A stretch of DNA of 64,000 bases from Gordionus sp. m RMFG-2023 (GCF_954871325.1 NC_088779.1:3412846-3476845), one strand, 5' to 3'. Shown: positions 28,075 to 59,724, counted from the stretch's first letter. Numbers and translations are program-made. Notes: generated by a model from the sequence alone, not told the origin.

Positions 28075-28500
28075 TTAACGGATATAATTTTGATTGGAAG
28101 AAAAAAAAAAGATGAAATGGGGAAAAAAAAATCAAAATTGGGAAGAGAGGAATACCTGATCTATCCTTTCAGAAGTATTATCGAGATTAGAGGGGTTGGT
28201 AAATTTGAAAAAAAATAATAATAAATAAACAATAATATTTATAAAATAAGACTAGGTACAAAAAGTATAAAAAGTATTATTACGAACAAAAAAAAAAAGG
28301 GGGGGGGGTATAAACAAGAAAAAAGGGGGAAAGAAAAAAATCAAAAATTGAAAGAAAAAAGAAAGATTATGAACAATCGAAATTAGGAGGGTTGGTAAAT
28401 TTAAAATAATAATAAATTAGATGCAATGGCAAATAAAAAAAAAAAATAATCGAAAATACTGGCAAGAAATGCAAAAAAAAAAAAATTAAACTTTGTCGGG
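28075..28500. repeat. Poly-A and purine-rich tract upstream of the LINE
   Basis: Long A runs with a GGGGGGGGG run near 28303. On the LINE strand this is a T-rich leader. No coding potential. Confidence 0.6.
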
Positions 28501-28683
28501 GAAATCTTTAGGGTGTGGTAATGTAAAAAAAGAATTCAAACTTAAGGAAATTTTTCTACGGCCGCAAAATATGGAAATCTTAAGGTTGTCTTAGAACTAT
28601 TCGTTACACAAAAGAAGTTAAGCGTTTCTACTATTTGAAAAAGAAAGTTTTGATAGGACAAGCCTCCCTCGATAGTGCTTTCA

Positions 28684-29425
28684 GCGAATGTTGATATGTA
28701 GATGGAAGAGCGATAATTGATTATTTCGAATATGTTGGCATAATATTATATCATCTTTGAAGAGTGTAGATTATTATATTTTAGAAATCGACATTTTAAT
28801 TGGACAAGATGTCTTTTTTTTTTGGGAGAATTGAAAAGGGACGATATTTTCCGTGAATGGAGAGAACATTATCTACGACCTTATATAAGAAATTGTTGGA
28901 GAAAATCATCGTAGGAAAGAATAGTCAATTTCGATAACTATGACCGGGCATTAGTAGAGGCTCGGGGAATAAGAAAATCCAAAAAATATAAAAACCGGAA
29001 GAGGAGATATGCTCAAAAATAAATAAAATATTGTTTTTTTTTATTGTTATTGTTCGAAAATTGTGCTTTCCGCGAATGTTGATAAGTAGTTGGAAGAGCG
29101 ATAATTGATTATTACGAATATGTTGGTATAATATTATATAATCTTTGAAGAGTGTAGATTATTATATTTTAGAAATCGACATTTTAATTGGACAAGATGT
29201 CTTCTTTTTTTTGGGAGAATTGAAAAGGGACGATATTTTCCGTGAATGGAGAGGACATTATCTACGACCTTATATAAAAAATTGTTGGAGAAAATCATCG
29301 TAGGAAAGAATAGTCAATTTCGATAACTATGACCGGGCATTAGTAGAGGCTCAGGGAATAAGAAAATCCAGAAAATATAAAAACCGGAAGAGGAGATATG
29401 CTCAAAAATAAATAAAATATTGTTT
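28684..29425. repeat. Tandem duplication of a ~388-bp unit
   Basis: GCGAATGTTGATA at 28684 recurs at 29072, and the two units match almost throughout to AAAATAAATAAAATATTGTTT. Both copies hold a plus-strand frame reading RDDIFREWREHYLRPYI…NYDRALVEARGIRKSKKY, with the same internal TAG in each. It may be the end of an unidentified gene or element. Confidence 0.85.
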
Positions 29426-29429
29426 TATT

Positions 29430-31168
29430 AAGCAAATAAATATTTATTTTTTTTATTAACGAAAATAAAAATAATACATACATATCACTTCAAAAAAACT
29501 TGAAAAATATATGTTGTATATATGAATTAACTAAGTTTTTGTAAACTAGTAATCCTCGCCTATAAAATTCCATAAAACGATTCCATCTAGTATTTAAACA
29601 TAGAGAGACATTTCATGTGAAATGCATCTATACTGTCCTATGGGCATTATCATTAGGAACAAGGTCTAAATTTGTCTCGAATAGGCAGATGTGCTAAATT
29701 TTTATATCTAATTGTACTATCAATTTTAACCCAACCTTATCAGCTGTAATACATATTTTGTAACCCCCTCTTATAAAATTTTTGGGAGAATTCTGCTTTT
29801 ACTGCACTCATCTAATGAAAAGACAATATTATCACTGTATATAATAGTTATAAATACTTTTAAACTTGATCATATATTTTTCTATTAAGAAAAATTTCCC
29901 CAAAGGTTATTTTCCTTTGAATTTTAAATCAGAGATCTGCAGAAGAGGCACCATTAGCACAGCCCGGCCCGAATTTTTTTAAAAATATATTACATTTATT
30001 TTTATATTTTTATATCTAATAATGGCTATTTAAAGTAATATGAAAATATACGGCTCAGCACGGGTATTTTTTTCTAAAAAATTTATAGGCACTGCTCTGG
30101 TATTTAAAAAAAAATTTGCATAGGCCTGGTCTAGCCCGAATATATTTAAATAAACTAAATAGGAGGGTCTGGTCTGCTCTGGTTTAAATATGTATTGTCT
30201 AAAATAGGTTTGATTTTATACAATGTGTCATATTCAATCTTTTTTTGCTGGGTTTCAAAGCATTATCATTTTCAATGTTAATTTGAAAAAAACCAACTAA
30301 ATTTTTTTGCTAGATATTAGTTTTGTTTGATCAACCTCGTAACCAATGGGAGGGGTGGGGGGGGGGGATGGACCCCATCCCATCGTAAATTTGCCTATTC
30401 ACGTAAATATCATTTTAAACTAATAAAAAAATTTCCCCTGCACACCCCTTATCCCCGTCTCTCCAAAAAATGTATACAATATTATCATTTTTATAAGTAA
30501 GAATTTGAAAGGTAAATTAGCAAGAGTTAATAAATTTAAAATAACGACTATATAATTTAAATTTTTATTATAAAGACAAGGCTTTTTAATAAAAGAAGAA
30601 GTAAAAAACCCAAAATTATTTTTATGAAAATTGAATAGAGCCAAAATGCCTTACTTATATATATAGTTCTTTTTATAATAAAATTCAAAAACTTCACCCC
30701 TTGCCTTCTATTTTATTTGAAATAACTAGGGATGTTACCTGATAAAAAAATTAGTTTTAAAATTTTGGGTTACATTGATGGGGGATTTCTTAACATGTGT
30801 TAGTGAAATAGCTCCGTGAAGTTGGCCGAACATTTGGAAGCACTAACGATGAATCATATGTCATTTTTTAGTGCTTCGTTAGTGCGTAGTAGTGCTTTAA
30901 TCCGTATAGTAGCCGAGGGATTTATTAAAAATTTTAAGATTATATAAAAATCTCTCTTTTTTATTCGTTATTCAGTCAGAGTCAGATAAAATATAACATT
31001 AAAGTATATATTTTTTTTTAATAATTTTTTTTTATTAATAAAAACTTTTAACGTTTCCTCGCCTTCTATTTTTTTTTCCTTAAAAAAATTTTAAATAGCT
31101 CTTTTATTATAAATCATAATCATATTCATATTCATAATTTTCTTTTTCATTTTATTTCTTCTTTCAGA
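29430..31168. other. Repeat-rich intergenic or intronic region
   Basis: AT-rich DNA with one GC-rich-ended element (29932-30200). A GGGGTGGGGGGGGGG run lies at 30353-30367, and 30780-30910 carries repeated AGTGCTTCGTTAGTGC-like words. No gene recognised. Confidence 0.4.
29932..30200. mobile_element. GC-rich-ended non-autonomous element
   Basis: It begins CAGAGATCTGCAGAAGAGGC, followed by ACAGCCCGGCCCG. The copy at 37574 begins CAGAGACCTGCAGAGG, followed by ACAGCCCGACC. The internal ATATATTACATTTATTTTTA stretch is also shared with 12310. The right end is decayed. Confidence 0.6.
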
Positions 31169-31204
31169 TTCAGATATATTAAATTTTTTCTTTATTAAAT
31201 AAAA
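31169..31204 (+). CDS. Alternative terminal-exon candidate for the micro-exon gene
   Basis: A very strong acceptor (TTTATTTCTTCTTTCAG) is followed in phase 1 by SDILNFFFIK and a TAA. The phase fits the micro-exons upstream, but about 7 kb and the LINE insertion lie between. Speculative. Confidence 0.25.
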
Positions 31205-31233
31205 TTATTTTTAATATTATGAAAAAAAAGATA

Positions 31234-31555
31234 ATAATTTTTATAGAGAATTAATTTATAGAGAATGATTTTATAGAGAATGCCGTTTATAGAGATTAGT
31301 TTTATAGAGAATGTCGTTTATAGAGAATATTTTAAAGAAAATTATTTTATAGAGAACGTCCATTATAGAGAATGACTTCAAAGAGATTGATTTTATAGAT
31401 AATGTTGTTTATAGAGAATGTTGTTTATAGAGAATGATTTTATAAGAGAATTACTTTTAAAGAGAATTACTTTTATAGAGAATCATTTTGTAGAGAATTA
31501 TTTTGTAGAGAATTATTTTGTAGATCTTGATTTTATAGAGAAATATTATGGGACA
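31234..31555. repeat. ~15-18-bp minisatellite (ATAGAGAATGATTTT type)
   Basis: About 18 variable units of TATAGAGAATGATTTTATAG type with alternating NNTTTATAGAGAAT spacers. The open frame at 31418-31615 is a by-product of it. Confidence 0.85.
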
Positions 31556-31619
31556 ATTATAGAGTTCAAAAAATTTATGCGGGATTTGAAAAATATATCA
31601 AAATTAACATTTTAACAAT

Positions 31620-34110
31620 ACAATTCAGTTTATTTGTTGTGTGTTTTCGATGACTTTATTTGTTTCAACAATGGTTTTTTTTGTAAAATCTTTTTGGTTT
31701 ATATCCAAGGTTTAGCTTGATTATTAACTCAGCTAAACCAAACCTGAAACGATAATATTTATTAACCGTTATTAAAGAGAATCTAAACTGAACCAACCAT
31801 TTTTAATTTTTTTATATATTGCATTTATATGTCAGCTACCTTAATTTATAGAAGGGTTCTTAACTTAAAATTTATTTTTAAATTTTTCAATGTTGTTGTA
31901 ACCCAAAATTTTAAAATTTTATACTTTTAAAAACAAAATTGAAAATTAAAAAACGCAACTAAACTCGTGGAAAACGCTTTTAAAATAAGATTCCTCTTTA
32001 TCACGATTAAAACGTGATAATCCCGTATTATCATTCCTTAATTTAAAACCCTAATTTTTTAGTTATCCCTTAAAATCCCGTGAAGATCACGGATAGTCAT
32101 GATCCCTTTAAAAATTACGACAATAATATATACTATTAACTATAATATAATATATCCAAAAATTTTCTTAGTCCTGGGTAGGGGGAGGGGAGTGGAAAAA
32201 CTTATGTTGTGCCGTTCTTTCTTCATCTTGAATTTTTTCCTATAGGATTTTATACCAGCCCACTCGAAGGTCTATGACTTTTTTTTTGCCATCAAAGATT
32301 TTCTTGTAGACCTCGAATATCTTATATTTATACATTTACAAAAACGAATACTAAAGAATCATAAATTATTCGAATGCGATTTTTTCGAACGAATAGTATA
32401 TATTATTCGTTGAATCAAAAAAAAAAATTTAACTTTTTTATATTTATGTCGTAGGGAAGACCTGGAAGAAATAGTTTTATCCAGGGGCAAGTATAACCCT
32501 ATCAAATAATTTTTTAGATACTAATATTACCTTTGATATTTGAAATTTAAACATTTTCAATCAGATACTTCGAATGGTTCCTAAAAAAAAATTGTTTTAA
32601 CACTAATATTCTCACGATAAGTTTCAATTTTTTTAGTTAACTTTAGTTTAAATATCAATTCTAATCTTAATTTTGATCATACAAAAAAAAATGTAATGTC
32701 AATATTTTAGGTTATTTAAATATCTTGAAATTGAATTTTTCAATTTAATAAATGTGAAAACTTGGGGCAAGTTTTGGCTAGATGCTCATTACTATCCATT
32801 TTTAACCAGGTGCAGTGGTCTATTTTTTAATTAAAAATCCAACTATATTTATAAAAGAAAGAAGTCATGAGCTAATCTGGGGTATGATGATATAGAATAA
32901 TTGAGAATTAGAATAGAATAAAATATTAGATAGAATTAGAATAGAATAGAATAAAATAGAATATAATAGAATATAATAGAATAGAATAAGAATAGAATAA
33001 AATAGAATAGAATTAGATTAGAATAAAATAAAATAGAATATAATAGAATAGAATTTGGCTGACTTTTTATTTATAAATTATATTACCTTTATAAGTGATA
33101 ACATTATTCTGGATGATATATTAGTAAGGATTAAAACACAGTATATTTGATTTGACAATGTATTTTCATTTATTTATCTTAGATTAACATTTTTATATGA
33201 AAGTTAAAAAAAATTTCTAAAAATAATATAGAAGCGTTATTAAGACGTCGCGAAAGGCTAAAAGGTACCCCGGGTGTTTTTCATTCATCCTTAAATTTTT
33301 ATTTTATTTTTTTTAAATAGCAAATTTTCAAATATAACCAAGTTTGAATAAACAATGACCAATTATTTCTTAATATCTAAAAAAAACCTATCTATATTAA
33401 GAGATGGAATCACGCGATGGCCTACGATATTCTATATCTCTCCTAGGGCAAAACCACCAGGTTGACTTGAGAAAAAAATATATGACCCTTGCTGGATTCT
33501 AAAATCCTAACTCAGAACTATCGGATTGGCAGTGGCGCTCTTATCGAATAAGGTCACAGACGCCAGACGCTTTTCGAAAATTGCGACTTTTTTAAATTCA
33601 TATTATAACCTAAAATGGGGCAATCTGGATCGAAATTAAAGATAAATAAAATAGCGATTGGTTCAACATCTACCTTAGACAAGTATACGTAACATTAACC
33701 AATTTTTTAATATAACACTTTCAATAATTTTTGGATCATATAACCTCGGTTTCCTCTCCTAACTATAATTTTCGATTTTTTTTATAATGTGTTTGGTGAT
33801 ATTATTCTTAATAAATTGGGTTGTTGAAAAGCTGTTTAATTAAACAACATTTTTAACTTGATATTTTTATATCCCAATGCCTAAAGAAGTTAAAAAAAAC
33901 GATAAGATATTGATTTCACTAACACAGTTAATGTTTATAAAGTCGGTGTTTATTTAGATGGTCCCCTTGTCCTAATTAGAAGAAATAGTGTATATTATAT
34001 TATGTATGTTATGTTACTAAACAATATAAAGGTTATCGAGTTGGAAAATAATTTACAAAATAAAAATCATAAAAGAATTATTTTCATAAATTTTTAATTA
34101 TATATTTTAC
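31620..34110. other. Region upstream of the ADAMTS-like gene
   Basis: AT-rich DNA. It includes a TAGAA-type microsatellite (32890-33055) and a tRNA-like patch on the minus strand near 33480-33560 that I rejected. The last 300 bp before 34117 should contain the promoter, but no unambiguous core element can be picked out of the AT-rich background. Confidence 0.4.
32890..33055. repeat. TAGAA pentanucleotide microsatellite
   Basis: About 30 imperfect units of TAGAA/TAAAA. Confidence 0.9.
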
Positions 34111-34116
34111 AAAAAA

Positions 34117-52565
<18,449 letters not shown>

Positions 52566-53000
52566 TTAGTAATAACCTACACCGTATAATATTATTTAAT
52601 CATTCCTAACATAAAAATGAATTTTTATTTTCGAAATAATTGCAGGTTTAAAACATTGATTTATTATCAAAATGTAATTTATAACCAAATACAATATAAA
52701 TAAATTTATCTAATTTTAATCTATACAAGAGATTGACTCGATTCAAATCTATTTCAAGTTAAAGATCCTCTTTTAATCATCATTGTTTAGATGATTTTTA
52801 ATACATTATATATTTAAATAATGATAACATAGTTTATATTATAATATATTATACATTTAAATCTATCATATATGTAAGTTATAATTCAGGTATTTCTAAT
52901 AATATAATATGTTTATTATAATAATGGGATTCATGGGTATTATGAAGACTATACATTATATTTGTATCTTTAAATTTACTAGCTTTATTTATTATTTTAG

Positions 53001-53027
53001 CAATAAAATATCCAACTATTATCACGA
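53001..53027 (+). CDS. Candidate 27-nt linker exon (phase 1-1)
   Basis: The acceptor is TTATTATTTTAG and the donor is GTATTA. It encodes IKYPTIIT. It would splice in phase from 50929 and into 53120, but it is supported only by its signals and phase. Confidence 0.4.
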
Positions 53028-53119
53028 GTATTAGAATTAATGTCTATTAGATATCAGCACCGACTAGCCTAAACTTTTAAAAATTAAATTAAATTCGCAA
53101 TTCTTTGCATAATATTTAG

Positions 53120-53268
53120 GTGCTAATTATGCTATATATTTCCCTTTCATAATCGTTGTAATCATTATAATCACTTTTTCGGCTTTAGTAGTTGATTGTA
53201 AAGGGAGACATGGTCTTAATTGTATATATAGTCAAGGCAGTCATGCAATACACTCAGAAATTAATTGA
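53120..53268 (+). CDS. Candidate transmembrane terminal exon
   Basis: The acceptor is TAATATTTAG and it enters in phase 1. It encodes ANYAIYFPFIIVVIIIITFS ending in ALVV, a clear membrane segment. A polar tail follows (DCKGRHGLNCIYSQGSH, AIHSEIN) and then TGA. The Cys/basic stop-transfer next to the membrane is typical of type I proteins. It may be an alternative end of the ADAMTS-like gene or the last exon of an unseen gene. Confidence 0.52.
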
Positions 53269-53274
53269 GTTATT

Positions 53275-56020
53275 TTAAAATATAATTATTCACGTTTCTT
53301 GGGAACTTTTAGTCCCACCTCCGTTTATATAGAATAAATATTTTAAGGAATTTCTATAAACTTGAAATGATAAAATGTTATAATTTAAAAAAAAAAAATT
53401 CTTATATATTACTAAATCATTCGACAAATCATTCAAAGATAAATATACCCTAAGAATATGTGCAACAATTTAGGTCTCCCACATCGATGTCTAAACCCTA
53501 GTTGATGTGTTTAGAATGTTAAGAACTACTAATCCAAAAAAGCTTATAGCTATATTTAGTGTAACTATTATCAGTTCTTTTTTTAAAGCAATTAATCGTC
53601 AAGCTTCAAAATTAAATATGATTTATTTGAATGGGATGACCGTGTCTAGGAGATTGTCGTATAAAGGTAATTAGGTGATAAATGGAATAGGGGAAATGAT
53701 CTTTAGGGTTGGGATCAATATTTAAAAAAAAGGTAGGGTTTATAAACAGAGAGATATTCGGCCGAATAATGATTGATTGCTTATCATATTTAATGTTTGA
53801 AAAAGGTGGATGGAAAGATAGAAGACTATGGGTAGATTTTTTTTAAAAAATGTGATAAGGGTTATTCAATGAAAAGATTCATATGGAATCTTCTGATGAA
53901 TCAAGTCTGATTGCTTCATATATCATCTCTTTTCCAGAAATTATGTTGTACTTTAGATAAATCATTTGATTTTTTTGATGTTGATTATAAGAATAATTTA
54001 GCGTTATAACTTTAATAAATTTTCAATGTTTGTTTTGATATCTAGAATATTATATAAATCAAAATACTTAAAGTATCGATAATTGTAAAAAGTTTAATTT
54101 ATTTTCGTTGAAATAATATTGAAATGTTTTTATATACAATTAACTTATACAGAAAGATATATATATATATGTGTTAGTGTCAATGTGTTCCCTCCAAAGT
54201 GTTATTTTTACAACTTTAATTCAATTTTTGAGCGCGTTTTTAAAAAATTAAAAATTGGATTTTACAGGAGATATATTCTAACATGTTTGGAAATTACTAT
54301 TTTATGAAATGTAGGCAATTTTGCTGTAAAACCTTAGAATCATTATGTGGAAAAATTAAATATAAATTATATTAAACTTTAAAAGGTTCATGGAAAAATT
54401 GTCTGATATTCATAGGGTAGGTTATTCCAAACATGACGGCATATATTCCCGGTAGGATCATATTTTTAAATTTTTTTTAAAAAAAAGCGCGAAAAAAAAT
54501 AATTTGCCGGGAAAACACGCTAAAAAAAATAAATATATAATATGCCTCCCCCCCCTCACCCCGAGAGAAACAGCAACTAAAACATAATTTATAATTATAT
54601 TTTAAATTTCTATAATATATGATCCGCTAGTTGACGTATTATTATTATTTGAAAAAAATTTTAATATAAGACGCCATCTATCGGATTTAATATTATTTTA
54701 AATACTAAAATCCACTTATGATAATTTTTTTAAATATAAATTATATTTAAACACTATTTATTATGAGAAGAAAAAAAATAGAAAATACAAATGTATATTA
54801 CCTTTATTATTGAATATATTTTTAATAATTTAATTTTTATAAGATTATTTGAGAATAGATATAATATAAATACCCACGATCATTTAAATATGAAATAAAT
54901 CAATATTAGTGACGCAAATAAAGAATAATTGCGCTAAAAAGAATCGTTAGTAGAATAAGAATTTGTAAGTCTGGTTGCGCTAAAAAGAATAAATACTAAC
55001 GATATCAAAAAGTAATTTTTTATTAACAAGTAAAATTATCACGTACATAGAAAGTCAACAACTTCAAATATATATATTAGTAAATCAATTTAAGGTAAAT
55101 CAATTGATGGTTTGAGGCTTCGTATGTAGAAATAAAATAATATATTATTTAGTGAATTTTTTTGTATATGTAAATAGTCAATGATATTAAATTATATTAT
55201 GCAACAATTAGAAATACTATTCCCAATATTATTTGTACCACAACTACTTTTCCATGTATAAATTTATCAATAAATTTTTTTTAATAAGAATTAATAATCG
55301 CATTGGGCTGGATTAATTTCTAAATTATTATATTTTGAAAATTTTTTGTCTTTGTAAATTTATATTAATACAATTATTTTATTTTAATATTTTTTTTAAT
55401 GTTTCAAATTTTTTTTTACCCAAAACAGATACAGAAATAGAATTTATTTAAAACCATATTAAAAACACCCATATACAAATCTTATTCAAAATATATACCG
55501 TCAAAATTAAAATTTAAAATATTTTTCATATTTAAATTTAGAAAACGAATCTTTATTTTGTAAAAAAAACTCATTATTATAATATCCAATATTCTATCAA
55601 TATTAAAGGTTCATTTTAAAGACAATAATCATCCTAATGTTAATAGAACATTTAAAAACAATTACACGCAACTATACCACAATTACATCCATAAATGTTC
55701 AATATGCTCTCGATTAAAAAAAATCTTCCAAAGGTTCCTCTGCGAAAACCTTTAATAAGTCATTCCATCTGGAAGCGGATGATGAAAATTGATATGTTAT
55801 CTACCCCAGAAGGGATCTATAAATACATACTTCAAATTAAGGATAATTTGAGCAAATTTTACCAGCACTAGTGCTCTGCCATAAAAAAATGCAGAAGGAA
55901 TTGTTGAAATTTTAAGAAATTTATTTTACTAATTTGGGCCACCAAAAATTTTTTATAAAGTGATAATGGTAAAATCAAGAGTATAATTTATTATGTTAAT
56001 TATTATTCTTAAATAACTTA
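53275..56020. other. AT-rich region without recognised gene
   Basis: It contains a diverged copy of the 14888-type MITE (54160-54535) and a plus-strand frame around 55720-55860 (PLRKPLISHSIWKRMMKIDM, TPEGIYKYILQIKDNL) of unknown nature, possibly an old element scrap. No splice-supported gene. Confidence 0.35.
54160..54535. mobile_element. Diverged copy of the 14888-15287 MITE
   Basis: It shares GTTAGTGTCAATGTG-like start words, TTTTTGAGCGCGTTTTTAAA (compare GAGAGCGTTTTTAAA), CAAACATGACGGCATATATT and a GCCGGGAAAACACGC end. The ORF at 54119-54307 falls in it and is not a gene. Confidence 0.65.
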
Positions 56021-56021
56021 T

Positions 56022-56133
<112 letters not shown>

Positions 56134-56619
56134 TTCAGATAATAAAAAACAGAGTTTCCATCCATTATGATTATTCATTCCAGGAATAGCCATCCGGTGA
56201 AAACGGACTCAACGATTCTAAACCCTCATATCTGTGTATATGCTGGAAACTAACAAAACTGACTGGAATTCCCAAGTTTGTTTCGAAAATAAATAACAAT
56301 CATAGTAGAATCATTAAGAGCGCACTTTACCATGTATTTTATGCTGGTAATGATAACCAAGAATAAAATATCTAGTTAAGATGAAATGGATTTTAACATC
56401 ATGTTCTGATAATGGTATATAAAGATATATAGGTAATTTAAGTTATTTTTTATAATAACCCCCATATAGTGTTGTTAAAAAGTCGAGTTCACCAGACTCC
56501 GACTCAGAGTCTCGAGTCGTTAGTCGAATATGTCGACTAACTCAAACTCAAGTCGTGAACTCGAGTCGTGAACTCAAGTCGACCCAAGTCGTGAACTTAA
56601 GTTCTTAAAATATTCGTCC

Positions 56620-57510
56620 TCTAGTCGACTAGAGGACGAATATTTTATGAACTTGAGTCGTCGACTCGAGTCGTGAACTCAAGTCGACTCAAGTTGTGAA
56701 CTCAAGTCGACTCAAGTTGTGAACTCAAGTCGACTCAAGTCGTAAACTTAAGTTCTTAAAATATTCATCCTCTAGTCGACTAGAGGACGAATATTTTATG
56801 AACTTGAGTCGACTAGAGGACGAATATTTTATGAACTTGAGTTGACTAGAGGACGAATATTTCAGATATATTATTATTGATATTTGTTGTTATTTACTTT
56901 TTACTTTAGATCCAACTTGAGTTGTGAATACAAAATATATAGTTATCGACTAGAGGACGAATAGTTCTCTGAACTTGAGTCGTCAATTTAAGTCGATTAG
57001 AGGACGAATATTTCAAATTAATAATATTTATTAAATATTTTTTCTGCTTTTTACATTTTTTACATGACACTTCTAATTTGAATTGTGAAAACTGAAAAGA
57101 ATTATATAAATGAGTCGACTATATGATGAATATTCCAAATTAGTTATTATGAAAATATTTTTTGTTTTTTATATTTTTTTACTTTAGACTTCCAACTTGA
57201 GTCTTGACGTGAATAAGAAGTATATATTTGAAGTTGAGTCGACTAGAGGAAGAAAAGTTCTATGAACATGAGTCGACTAGAGGACGAATATTTTTAATAT
57301 TATTAATTAAGATATTTTTTGTTTTTACATTTTTTACTTTAGACTTCCAGTTGAGTCGTGAATACATATATAGTTGAGTAGATTAGAGGACGAATAGTTC
57401 AAATTAATTGTTATTATTTAAGATTCTATTATTTACATTTTTGTACTTAAAAATTTCAACTTGAGTCGTCAATTTGTGTCGACTAGAGGACGAATATTTT
57501 AAATTAATTA
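56620..57510. repeat. Left minisatellite arm of the hAT (GACTAGAGGACGAATATT)
   Basis: Repeated GTCGACTAGAGGACGAATAT units are separated by variable AT spacers containing CAACTTGAGTCGTGAA and TTTACATTTTTTACTTTAGA. It is the mirror of 60390-61910. Confidence 0.9.
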
Positions 57511-58770
57511 TTAAGATATTTGATCTGTTATTTACATTTTATTACTTAAGACTTCCAACTTGAATTATGAATACCAATTATTTACTTCATTAACTTATTC
57601 CTCATTTTACTTGATCAAATAAATTCATTAACATTTTTTGATTGAATACTCAAAAAAATTCTTATTTACATTTATTTGATTGAATAATATTCTCAAATAA
57701 TAAAATATTTTGCAGGTATCTGAATATTTTGAAATTATATCTCAACCATATTTTGAATTTTATATAAGACAGACATGTGATAATAATCAAAACTATGAGA
57801 TGACGGGTGAATCTTCTTTAGCATTCCTCCTCATCTGTATTTACTATATATTAAGTATATTTATAGTCCCTCTTTTAGGTAATTATTTTATTTAGTCATT
57901 AATGGTTAATAACTATTAAAATATTTTAATAATATCAAATGTACTTGTCCAAGATACATATATAAAATTAGAAGAAAAAAATAAATATACGTGTTTAAAA
58001 AATAGCGATAAAATTAAACAAATCTGGCCAGAAAGTTCGTACTTAATTCTGAACTATGATATAGCGATACTATGAAATCTAGACATACTGACACATTTAA
58101 TGAAGGTGTCATGACCGGTCTGTTGTTTTGAATCCTCTTTTTCTAATACCGGAAATTATTTTAAAACTCAAAAAATAGAAGATTTATTATATTTAAATTT
58201 ATAAATATAAAAAATAAGAAAAAAAATTCTATTATGATTATTTACTAGATTAGATTGAAAATATATTTTATTTTTAAACAAAATATTTTTATCTGGGATG
58301 GCATTGTGTGTTTTTATTGATTCAATCGATCCTCATGTGTTGAAGTTGAGTCAATTTTATGACATTTTTTTAAAAAAATTTTAAATATAAAAAAAACAAA
58401 AAATGCATGTGTTGTATATATTTTATACAATACCATACATGGTATTGAATCTTTTTATTATATATTTAATCTAATAATTAATTTAATAAAATTCTAAGAT
58501 ATAAAATAAAATTAAAAGTATTTTAAAATACCATATTTTGTATTAATATTTTGTTTTAGATTTATTATTTATATGACTGCAGCATATATTAATTTTAATC
58601 TTATTCGAATAAATACTGATATAAAAAAAATAAACAATAATAATTAAATTTTAAATATTTATTTTATTAAAATTCTAACTTAAAAATAAAATTAAAAGTA
58701 TTTTAAAATTCCATATTTTGTATTGATAGCTTGAAGATTTATTTTTTATATGACTGCGGCGTATATTAAT

Positions 58771-59526
58771 TTCTTATTCGACTCTGTGAATGACTCAGAA
58801 AATGTTAGTAACTTTGACAAAAATGAGGACGTGAACGACATTAACCTAATGCCTGATGATATAGACCCTTATTCGGAAGTAAAATTATAAGTTTCACGTC
58901 AATCGGCGGAAAATTCGGCGCACGACAATTCGGCGCAGAAAACTCGGCGCGGCGTTAACTCGGCGCATCGTCAATTCAGCGCGGAGACAACTCGGCGCAA
59001 CGTACTTGATCCTAAAACTAAAATCAAATATATGCCTAAAATATTAGTTAAGGTGGACTATATGGAAAAATTTAAAATATTATATAAAGGTTTTGAATTT
59101 CCATCTAATAGATCTATTGTTTACGAATTTTCTCCTGATGACATGGATACTCAGCCGTATTCTGTTTGCATACATCACGAATTGAGAAAGTAATTAAAAT
59201 ATATTATATTATATTATATTATAATTTTTAGGGAGGCATATGAATTCCCTGATCTTATAAAAGATGAGATCAAGGATTATCTCGATGATAAAGTAGCGTC
59301 CCCTACAACGAATATACTAGATTGGTGGGAAAAAAATAGCCTTATCTATCCTACATTGTCGCTGATTGCAAAAGATTTTCTTGCCCAGCAATCATCAAGT
59401 GTGCCGAGTGAGAGAGCCTTTAGCAAGACAGTGGATTTCTTGACGAAAAAAAGAAATAGGATGTCACCATCCACCTTAAAGCATTGTTTATCCTTGAATA
59501 ACTGGGATATCGATATATGGCAATAA
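58771..59526 (+). CDS. hAT transposase, C-terminal part, with a 42-nt intron
   Basis: It reads DSVNDSENVSNFDKNEDVND, then LMPDDIDPYSEVKL, and after a GC-rich insertion LDPKTKIKYMPKILVKVDYM (the DPRxK-type block). It continues to CIHHELRK. A short intron (59190-59231, GTAATT to TTTTTAG) precedes EAYEFPDLIKDEIKDYLDD. The C-terminal dimerisation domain follows: TLSLIAKDFLAQQSSSVPSE, RAFSKTVDFLTKKRNRMSP, and a TAA at 59524. The N-terminal catalytic part is absent, so this copy could not mobilise itself. Confidence 0.85.
58893..59006. repeat. GC-rich CGGCGC-repeat block inside the transposase
   Basis: Seven to eight spaced copies of AATTCGGCGCA/ACTCGGCGCA in about 110 bp interrupt the transposase between the SEVKL and LDPKTK blocks. 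Base composition is strikingly different from everything around it. It looks like an inserted short repeat element of unknown type. Confidence 0.8.
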
Positions 59527-59724
59527 TATTTATATTTTTTTCTTATGTTATACCATATAATATTTTTTTCTTATGTTATATTTATATTATTATATCTTAT
59601 TTAGAAACAGAAAAATAAAGTAAATTATGTAATTGTTGTTTGATTAGATTAAGATAAGATAATTCTTTACTAAAGAGGTGATTTTTTAAATATTTTAAAA
59701 GCTATTAACCATTAATTATAAAAT

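Noticed and set aside
33480-33570. tRNA-like patch on the minus strand (A-box- and B-box-like words, GGATTTTAGAATCC arm)
   Set aside because: The acceptor and anticodon stems cannot be paired properly, and the B box deviates. At most a decayed tRNA-derived repeat.
57710-57895. Open frame with a hydrophobic end following TTTTGCAG, first taken for a terminal exon
   Set aside because: The same DNA occurs twice more in inverted form inside the same hAT element, so it is part of the transposon.
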